A stretch of DNA of 58,160 nt from Candidatus Aquidulcis sp. GTDB lineage: Bacteria > Chloroflexota > Anaerolineae > UBA4142. Positions 14,904 through 22,100 of this stretch are shown here, in pieces. The notes under the pieces are model-generated. The model was given only the letters and a program-made list of their open reading frames with translations. It did no database searches and had not been told where the DNA came from. The position numbers were made by a program, and so were the translations under genes. Positions within the stretch are counted from its first letter, which is position 1. Each line of letters opens with the position of its first letter. The DNA lies in the NCBI GenBank assembly GCA_020723345.1, contig DYJA01000035.1, positions 1 through 58,160 of the forward strand. The letters are read 5' to 3'.

Positions 14904-15878
14904 ATGGAATACAAACGACTTGGGCGAACTGGACTAAAAGTATCCGAACTCTGTCTCGGCACGATGACGTTCGGTTGGACCTCGGACGAGAAAAACGCGT
15001 ACGAAGTTTTCGACGCGGCGTTTGCGGCGGGCGTCAATTTTATCGACACCGCCGACGTGTACTCGCGCTGGGCGCCGGGCAATCCCGGCGGCGTCGCCGA
15101 AACGTATATTGGTAAATGGATGCAGACCAAGCCGCGCGATCAAATCGTCCTCGCAACCAAAGCGCGCGGGCGAATGTGGGACGGTCCCAACGGCGAGGGC
15201 TTGTCGCGCGTTCATATCATGAAGGCGATTGACGATTCGCTGCGCCGCCTGCAAACCGATTACGTCGATCTTTATCAGTGCCATCACCCGGACGAAACGA
15301 CGCCGCTGGAAGAAACCTTGCGCGCGCTCGACGATTTGGTGCGCGTGGGCAAAGTGCGCTACATCGGCTTGTCGAATTTCCCGGCGTGGCAGGTGACGCG
15401 CGCATTGTGGCTCGCCGACAAGTACAATCTCGCGCCGGTTGTCAGCGTGCAGCCGCATTACAACCTCGTCTGGCGCGCCGAGTTCGAACGCGAGTTGCAG
15501 CCGTTGTGCGCGCTGGAAGGCATCGGCGTGATTCCGTACTCGCCGCTGCAAGGTGGATTTCTCACAGGCAAATATCGCAAAGGCGCGGCGATGCCACAAG
15601 TCGCGCGCGGCGTCGGAAATGATCGCATGTCGCGGTTCATCAATGAAGAACGCAATATGATCCTGCTCGACAAGATGAACGAAATCGCGCGCACCCACGA
15701 CAAAACGCTGTCGCAGGTCGCGCTCGCGTGGATGCTGGCGAATCCTGTCGTTACCAGTCCGATCATCGGCGCGAACAATGTCGCGCAGTTGAACGAATTG
15801 CTTGGCGTGATTGATTTTCGTTTGGACGGGAACGAAAAGCAAGTGTTGGATGATCTAACGGCGTGGCAGTTGGCGTAA
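14904..15878 (+). CDS. Aldo/keto reductase
   Basis: A 324-residue NADPH-dependent oxidoreductase with a TIM-barrel fold. The catalytic tetrad of the family is present: D48 and Y53 (FIDTADVYS), K86 (LATKAR) and H127 (DLYQCHHPD). The C-terminal cofactor motif reads PVVTSPIIGANNVAQLNE. The start at 14904 opens the conserved MEYKRLGRTGLKVSELCLGT; the frame is open ten codons further but through repeat sequence. A paralogue with the same opening lies at the right end of the window. The substrate is unknown; sugar-derived aldehydes or ketones are plausible. Confidence 0.92.
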   Translation: MEYKRLGRTGLKVSELCLGTMTFGWTSDEKNAYEVFDAAFAAGVNFIDTADVYSRWAPGNPGGVAETYIGKWMQTKPRDQIVLATKARGRMWDGPNGEGLSRVHIMKAIDDSLRRLQTDYVDLYQCHHPDETTPLEETLRALDDLVRVGKVRYIGLSNFPAWQVTRALWLADKYNLAPVVSVQPHYNLVWRAEFERELQPLCALEGIGVIPYSPLQGGFLTGKYRKGAAMPQVARGVGNDRMSRFINEERNMILLDKMNEIARTHDKTLSQVALAWMLANPVVTSPIIGANNVAQLNELLGVIDFRLDGNEKQVLDDLTAWQLA

Positions 15879-15879
15879 A

Positions 15880-15935
15880 CGGTCGATCGGTCAATCAGGC
15901 AACTGGTTGACTGGTTGACTGATTGACTATTTGAC
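15880..15935. repeat. Mirrored-word repeat (GGTCAATC type)
   Basis: GGTCGATCGGTCAATCAGG on the left is mirrored by GGTTGACTGATTGAC and TTTGACC on the right. It ends two bases before the start codon of the next gene, so it also occupies the place of the ribosome binding site. Confidence 0.65.
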
Positions 15936-15937
15936 CA

Positions 15938-17119
15938 ATGACAATCGTACTTCTCATTCGCCACGCGAGCAACGATTACGTGAAAGAAGGGCGGCTCGCC
16001 GGATTATTGCCGGGCGTTCACCTCAACGCGCAAGGTCAGCGCGAAGCGGACGCGCTCGCGCGCCGGCTCGACCATTTGTCGCTGCACGCGATCTATGCGA
16101 GTCCGCTCGACCGGACGCGCGAGACCGCGCAGGCAATCGCGCAGTGCCAGAAACTCGACGTGCAGGTTTGCGACGGTTTGATCGAAGTGGATGTCGGGGA
16201 GTGGACCGGCAAGTTGATCAAAGACTTGGAAGCGACGGACGCGTGGAAGCAGTTGCGCGAGCAACCCGCCACCTTCCAATTCCCGGGCGGCGACAGCGTC
16301 GCGCGAGTGCAGACGCGGATCGTCGCGGCGATTGACGCCATCGTCGCCGCGCATCCGGAGCAAGTCGTCGCCGTCGTTTCGCACGCCGACCCGATTAAAT
16401 TCGCGCTCGCGCATTATCTTGGCATGGATTTGAATCAGTTCAATCGTCTCGTGATCGACCCGGCGTCGGCGAGCGTGTTGATGTTCGGCGAGCGCGGCGC
16501 GACGTTGTTTCGTTCGAACGATACCGGCGCGCTGCCGGCGTTCAAGCCGGTGCAGAAGAAGGACGATCGGCGAAAGGAAGAAAACAAGATGCCTGAAGCG
16601 AATATTCTTTACGATCTCAATCCCGTCTCGCACATTACGGTGGGCGCGATCGGCGAACCGGGCAAGCGCACGTTTTTCATTCAAGGTCAACAAGGATCGA
16701 GCATCGTGACGCTGGTTTCGGAGAAGGAACAGATCGTCGCGTTGTCGCGCGGCATTGACGAGATCGTGGAGCGTCTGGGCGTCGGCGGTCAACCGGTTTC
16801 GATGTCTGAGGAAGAGATGGAATTGGCGGAGCCGGTGGATCCGATCTTTCGCATCGGTCAGTTGGGTTTGGGGTACGATCAAGCGAGCAAACTGCTCGTG
16901 TTGGTGGCGTACGAATTGCCGGAGGAAGAAAACCCGGCGACGATCAACGTCGTGCGCTTTTGGGCGACTACCGAGCAGATGCGAAAACTCGCGCGGCACG
17001 CAGCAGTGATCGTCGCCGCCGGTCGTCCGCTGTGTGTGTTGTGCGGCAGACCGATTGACCCCGAAGGACATTTCTGCCCCAAGCGCAACGGGCACGGCGA
17101 GAAAGCGACGCTAGCGTGA
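15938..17119 (+). CDS. Histidine phosphatase fused to DUF3090
   Basis: Two parts are joined in one 393-residue chain. Residues 1-~200 are a histidine phosphatase (phosphoglycerate-mutase-like): R8-H9 in LLIRHASND, SPLDRTRETAQ, and the second catalytic His in VVSHADPIK. Residues from about 218 (MPEANILYDLNPVSHITVGA) form DUF3090, ending with a zinc-finger-like CVLCGRPIDPEGHFCPKRNGH-type segment. As I recall, actinobacteria encode these as separate adjacent genes (MSMEG_4193 and DUF3090 families) next to an SCO1664 gene, as here. An internal ATG at 16589 behind GGAAG could also yield DUF3090 alone. The pathway is unknown. Confidence 0.85.
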   Translation: MTIVLLIRHASNDYVKEGRLAGLLPGVHLNAQGQREADALARRLDHLSLHAIYASPLDRTRETAQAIAQCQKLDVQVCDGLIEVDVGEWTGKLIKDLEATDAWKQLREQPATFQFPGGDSVARVQTRIVAAIDAIVAAHPEQVVAVVSHADPIKFALAHYLGMDLNQFNRLVIDPASASVLMFGERGATLFRSNDTGALPAFKPVQKKDDRRKEENKMPEANILYDLNPVSHITVGAIGEPGKRTFFIQGQQGSSIVTLVSEKEQIVALSRGIDEIVERLGVGGQPVSMSEEEMELAEPVDPIFRIGQLGLGYDQASKLLVLVAYELPEEENPATINVVRFWATTEQMRKLARHAAVIVAAGRPLCVLCGRPIDPEGHFCPKRNGHGEKATLA

Positions 17120-17175
17120 CACGTGACGAGTGAAACGTGATATAACTTCCGTGTCACTTGTCCCTTGTCACATTT
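17118..17175. repeat. Mirrored-word repeat (GTGACA type)
   Basis: TGACACGTGACGAGTGAAAC is mirrored by GTGTCACTTGTCCCTTGTCAC. It lies between the phosphatase-DUF3090 and SCO1664-type genes. No clear ribosome binding site is left for the second gene. Confidence 0.55.
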
Positions 17176-17188
17176 CTCAGCTTTAGAA

Positions 17189-17929
17189 ATGGCACGTCAA
17201 ATATCTGTACTTGCTCCGGGTGATGACGCCCAAACTCTGCTGACGAATGGCGTGATCGATGTCGAAGGGCTTGTCCCCTGGGGATCGAATTATACATTTC
17301 TCGCGACGATTCGCGATGGCGCGCGCGCGACGCTCGCGATTTACAAACCCTCGCGCGGCGAGCGACCGCTGTGGGATTTTCCAACCGGTACGCTCGCGAA
17401 CCGCGAAGTCGCCGCGTACCGCGTCAGTCAGGCGCTCGGCTGGCCCCACATTCCGCCGACGGTTCTGCGCGAGGGTCCCGAAGGGATCGGCATGGTGCAG
17501 TTGTTCGTCGAGTGTGTGGATGGGCAGCACTTTTTCACTTTGCGCGACGCGCATCGCGACGAAATGAAACGGATCGCCACGTTCGACGCGATCATCAACA
17601 ACACGGATCGCAAGGGTGGGCACATTCTGCTCGGTACGGATGGCACGATTTGGTGCATCGATCACGGCGTCACATTCCACGAACATTACAAACTGCGGAC
17701 GGTGATCTGGGATTTCACGCGGCAGCGCATTCCGCAGCAACTCATCGCCGATATGTGCGCGCTGCGCGACCGGCTGACGCGCGGCGACGCGCTGTTCGAC
17801 TCGCTGCGCGAACTGCTCGCGCCGCGCGAACTGCGCGTGCTGCGCGCGCGGCTCGACGATCTGATCGCGCGCGGGACGTTCCCCGAACCGCCGGAGGATT
17901 GGCCCCCCGTGCCGTGGCCGCCGGTGTAA
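17189..17929 (+). CDS. SCO1664-family kinase-like protein
   Basis: This 246-residue protein belongs to the SCO1664 family, distant relatives of phosphatidylinositol 3/4-kinases. The catalytic-loop-like motif is FDAIINNTDRKGGHIL (D140), followed by CIDHGVTFH, corresponding to the metal-binding loop. An ATP-site lysine is probably in LAIYKPSRGERPLWDFP. It follows the histidine phosphatase-DUF3090 fusion, repeating the gene trio known from actinobacteria. The C-terminus is Pro/Trp-rich (PEDWPPVPWPPV). A phosphotransfer role opposed by the phosphatase is inference. I prefer ATG 17189 over an in-frame TTG at 17165. Confidence 0.85.
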   Translation: MARQISVLAPGDDAQTLLTNGVIDVEGLVPWGSNYTFLATIRDGARATLAIYKPSRGERPLWDFPTGTLANREVAAYRVSQALGWPHIPPTVLREGPEGIGMVQLFVECVDGQHFFTLRDAHRDEMKRIATFDAIINNTDRKGGHILLGTDGTIWCIDHGVTFHEHYKLRTVIWDFTRQRIPQQLIADMCALRDRLTRGDALFDSLRELLAPRELRVLRARLDDLIARGTFPEPPEDWPPVPWPPV

Positions 17930-17934
17930 ACGAT

Positions 17935-17962
17935 TTGACAATTCCGAGTGTTTAGGTAAAAT
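17935..17962 (+). promoter_or_regulatory. Promoter of tRNA-Glu
   Basis: TTGACA (17935-17940), 16 bases, TAAAAT (17957-17962), ending 15 bases before the tRNA. The tRNA-Gln gene has the same TAAAATGCA context. Confidence 0.8.
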
Positions 17963-17977
17963 GCACGGCGGAGTGAC

Positions 17978-18050
17978 GCCCCCATCGTCTAGGGGACTAG
18001 GACGTGGCCCTTTCAAGGCCAAGACTGGGATTCGAATTCCCATGGGGGCA
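17978..18050 (+). tRNA. tRNA-Glu (anticodon UUC)
   Basis: The 73-base sequence folds as a cloverleaf. Acceptor GCCCCCA (17978-17984) pairs with TGGGGGC (18043-18049). The anticodon stem TGGCC/GGCCA closes the loop CTTTCAA, giving anticodon TTC. The T-loop is TTCGAAT. The 3' CCA is not encoded. Confidence 0.95.
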
Positions 18051-18065
18051 CTGACCATACAAACC

Positions 18066-18104
18066 AAAACCTCTGACCGCTTTGCGCGTCGGAGGTTTTC
18101 TTTT
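18066..18104 (+). terminator. Rho-independent terminator after tRNA-Glu
   Basis: AAAACCTC pairs with GAGGTTTT around an inner hairpin, followed by CTTTT. It sits 16 bases after the tRNA. Confidence 0.75.
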
Positions 18105-18160
18105 GCTGACTTGACTCGCACGAGCATTTGCCGTTGTCCCCATGTTCTCATTCACCCCTT

Positions 18161-18188
18161 TTGCCTTTCGCGCAAGTTGTTATATAAT
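18161..18188 (+). promoter_or_regulatory. Promoter of the SPFH operon
   Basis: TTGCCT (18161-18166), 16 bases, TATAAT (18183-18188), then AGGAGG and the GTG start at 18212. It probably drives the SPFH gene, the giant aminotransferase fusion and the ParB-fold gene. Confidence 0.7.
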
Positions 18189-18211
18189 TTGCCGAAAGGA
18201 GGTATGGACTT

Positions 18212-19177
18212 GTGGAAATCACGCTAATCATCGGAGTTGTTTTTGTCGTCGGTCTCATCGCGGTGGTATGGGAATTTCGTTTCCGCCAGCCCGACGTGTT
18301 GGTGTTGTCCGAATCCCAGGATCGCATTCGCCTTCGCAAAGGTCTTTTCTATCCGCGTCATTTTAGTCTGACGCTCAAACGCACGACGTGTCCGATCCAA
18401 TTGACCGTCGAAGCGACGGCAAAGGGCAATATGGGCGTGCGCGTCAAACTCGTCGGCTCGGTCGCGCCGTCGGTCGAACAGATCGCCAGTTTGATTCGCG
18501 TCGGCGGCTGGGATCGCGATGCCGTCGCGCACGCGGCGAATCAAGCGCAAGTTTTGATCGAAGGGATGGTGAAGGAATACGCCGAGCGCGCCGAAATTCA
18601 CGCGCTCTCTTCGACCGGTGTTCTGGCGTACCTGAACGAACATTCGAATTTGCTCGTCGAAAAATTGGGCGTCGAACTCGTTTCGCTCACAGTGCAATCG
18701 TTGGAACCGACGGATCCGGAAATCGCCGACGCGCTCCGGCAGCAGCAGCAAGCGAGTCTGCTCGAGGAAACCGAGCGGCTGAGTCATCAAGCGCGCGTCG
18801 CCGCGGCAAGAGCAAAATACCAAGCCGACGAAGAGATCGCGGAACGCGAACACGCGTTGGAATTGAAAAAAGCCGGGTTGAAACAGATTCTCCTCGAAAA
18901 AGAATCCGCGCTCGCGCATCAGCGTTTGGAAGATGAGTTGACGCGCGATCGGATGCGGCTCGCGTTTGAGAAAGAAGGACTGGACGTTCTTCGCAGCAGC
19001 CCCGAACTGTTGATGTTGACGCCGCAAGCCGCGCGCCTCGCCGAAGCGAGCCAGGGTTTAAAGAACGCGCGCACGGTGATTTCGCTTGCGCCGCAAGAAT
19101 TGGAGCGCGGCTCGGAACTGTTCGGTTGGTTCCAAAACCTTTTGCGCAAAGCGTTGGAAGCCAAGAGAGAGACCTAG
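18212..19177 (+). CDS. SPFH/band 7-like membrane-anchored protein
   Basis: A 321-residue protein with one N-terminal membrane span (TLIIGVVFVVGLIAVVW), a central SPFH-like region (VQSLEPTDPEIADALRQQQQ) and a long charged helical segment from about 180 to 260 that should form a coiled coil. SPFH proteins form oligomeric membrane scaffolds. The GTG start at 18212 follows a strong AGGAGG with nine bases spacing; an out-of-frame ATG at 18204 gives only seven codons. It is only six bases upstream of the giant fusion gene, so the two are probably co-transcribed. A functional link between them is unproven. Confidence 0.75.
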   Translation: MEITLIIGVVFVVGLIAVVWEFRFRQPDVLVLSESQDRIRLRKGLFYPRHFSLTLKRTTCPIQLTVEATAKGNMGVRVKLVGSVAPSVEQIASLIRVGGWDRDAVAHAANQAQVLIEGMVKEYAERAEIHALSSTGVLAYLNEHSNLLVEKLGVELVSLTVQSLEPTDPEIADALRQQQQASLLEETERLSHQARVAAARAKYQADEEIAEREHALELKKAGLKQILLEKESALAHQRLEDELTRDRMRLAFEKEGLDVLRSSPELLMLTPQAARLAEASQGLKNARTVISLAPQELERGSELFGWFQNLLRKALEAKRET

Positions 19178-19183
19178 TTTGCG

Positions 19184-22100
19184 ATGGTCGCTCTCACCAG
19201 TTCTGCCGCGCCCCAACTTGATCCCTTGTCTTTTTTTCGTTTGAAGCCGATTCGCGTCGCGCGCGTTTCGGAGATCAGCGAAACGACTGCCGCCGCGCCC
19301 GTTCCCAGAGAAGCGCGCGTCGATTTCCACATCGGCAATCCGCTGCAAGACGCGCGGCTCTCTTCCGCGTTTTTGCGAATCGCGCTGGGTATCGACATTC
19401 ATCAGGAGAATTTGCGCGACAGCGAACCCGACGCCATCCTCGAATTTCTCCACTGGTCGCCCGCCGACAAGCCCACACTCGAATTTCTGATTCGCGCGAT
19501 CCAAAAAAGTTCGCCGTATTCGCCGCGCGGCGGATATTTGCGGACTGCGCCGCACGCGCTCGTCAAAGCGTTTCGCGCGTGGCTCGAGCATCAGCAAGAG
19601 CCGCTGCAGTACGACGCGGGCGAGCAATCGGGCAGGCGCGAGATCATCCTCGCCTCGGGCGGCATTCCCGAAGCGCTGCGCGTGCTGCTGCTCGCGTTGT
19701 CGGCGTATTTGGAAATCACGCCCGCGCGCATTTTGTGTTATCGCTGCGAACTTGGATCGCCGTTGAAAGGGATCTCGAATCTTTTATTTGACGATCTGGA
19801 TTCCGATGAACGAATCGCGCGCGAACAAGTCGAACAATTTCTGACGCAGCGACCCGAAACGCCGACATTTTTGCTGATCGGCGATGCGCTCGGCGAAGAA
19901 ACGCGGCGCAAATTGCGATTGTTGAGCGTGGGGCGACCGCTCTTTTTCATCGAGGCGAACGACGCGCCGAATCATCTTTCGCTTGCGCGTGAAGCGAAAC
20001 TGGAACAGCGCGTCATTCGCTTGCTTAGTCCCGCGATTTTCGCGCCGCGCTTGCAATCGCTCTCCACCGTGTTCGTCATCGGCAACGCCGATTTTCTCAA
20101 CGTGATCGAGAACGTGCATTTCAATTTGAAGGGAACGCCGTCCGCCTCCGAGGTCGAGTTTCTGACTTTTCTGCTCGATCAAAATCTCGCCGATCTCAAG
20201 ACCGACACGCCCGCGCATGTGCCGCAGGTCAAACCCTCATTCGATGGTCTGGGTTTAGGCATCGCGTCGGAATCGGTTTTGCCGCAACTGGCTGAGCGCG
20301 TGGCAAGTCGGCTCGAACGGTTGTTGAACGATCACGCGGAAACGCTGGCGCAAGCGCTGACGACGTTGGAAGAAAAAACGCGCGCGCTGAATCGCCGCGT
20401 CGAAAACTTTTGGCAGGATGGCGCGGCGGATGAGTTTTCAACCGTCGAAGCGAAAGAACTGCTTGATCGGCTCGTCCAAAATCTCCACGACCCAGGTTGG
20501 CGTCAATCGTTCGAACGCAGTTTCCTCAACGCGTTTGTCAAACATCAACCGCAGTACCGTCTCGACGCGTGTCAGGTTGCCAGCGGTTCGTCCCGCACTG
20601 CGCTCGGCATCCTGGGTTTTCATTGCGGCATCCGCGAGGTCGTGATCCCCGATCTAAGTTGGTCGTACGAACAATGCTTTCCCGTCGTTCACGCCGTGCC
20701 GCTCACGTCGTCGCTCGAACTCGACGTGAACGCGATCATCGAAAAAATCGAAGAACTGTGCCGCTACGATCCGTCCTGGCTCGAACGCGGTGCGGTCGCG
20801 CTCAACAATCCGCACAACGGCACCGGTCGGATTTTCGACGAAGCCGCGATGCGCCAACTGATCGCGTATTGCCTGCAGCACAACTTGTACATCATCGACG
20901 ACCTGGCTTATCAAAATGTCGCGCCGGTCGACGCGCTGCCCGAAATCAAAACGGTGCGCCAACACGCGTCCGAGCTCGTCCGCCTGGGCGTCGTCGACGC
21001 GGAACAAGCCGAGCGCGTGATCACTGTTCACTCAATGTCCAAGACCGATTGTCTCGCGGGCGCGCGCATGGCAGTCGTCGAAATTCGCGATCGTGAACTC
21101 GCGCAGCGCTTTCGCGAATTGAATGCCGCGATTCAACCGAACCTCACCGCGATTTTCATTTGCTATTTGTTCTATCGCAACACAACCGAATCGGCGCGCG
21201 CGTACTGGCATCTGCGTAACGCGATTTTCCGCGAACGCACGCGAGCATTACTTAGCGCCGTCGAAAATTTACCGCCCGAACGCAATCCGTTTGGCTTGAC
21301 GATCATTCCGCCGGTCGGCAGCATGTACCCGTTGTTGCGGATCGAACGCTTGCCGGCGGGCTTGTCATTGGACTGGCTCGCGTCCTCGCTCGCGCGGCGT
21401 GGAATCGGATTGCTGCCGCTCGCGACGTTTGCGCGCACCGAAAAAGGGTACGAGACCGGCAGGACGACTTTTCGTTTGACATTGGGCGGCGTGGACGGCG
21501 CGGAAATTCTGTTGACGAAAACGCGCCGGTTGCTGATCGACTTGAACCGCCTCATCTCGGAAGAGCAAGCGCACTACAACCGCAAGCAACTGCAATTTCG
21601 AAATCCGCCCAGCGCGAGCCATCGCGCGGACGAACTCGCGCGTTCGTGGGACGGAATCGCCAAACAGATTTTGCGCGATTGCCAGAACAATCGCAACGCG
21701 ACGCCCGCGCCGCTTGATAGTCAATCGTTGCATCGCGAATTTCTGCAACACCACGTTCCAGCGCGATTGGATATTTTTCGCACGCGCTTGCTCGACCGCG
21801 CGCTGATCAGCGATGAGTCGATCCGTCGCGCGCTAAACGACAACGGCGATTGGCTTGCCGCGCGCTTGGATCGCGAATTTATGAAGGACGCGCTGCCGCG
21901 GCGGCAAGAATTGTTCCGCTTGCGCTCGCACGATCGCACGGTGCATCCGACGCAGATGTACTCGCTGCAAGCGGAACTCGCGCTCGATGCCATCGTCAAC
22001 GCATTGATCGCGCGCGCGCGAATCGAACCGGCGCAAATCGAACGCGCGACGCAGGAATTGTGGCAGGAATATCTGGGGCGCAATGTCGCGATCACATCGC

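Noticed and set aside
14842-15935. Short repeats around the first aldo/keto reductase, considered as attachment sites of a mobile element
   Set aside because: They are imperfect mirrored words, recur elsewhere (38903), and enclose only an ordinary reductase with no integrase or transposase.
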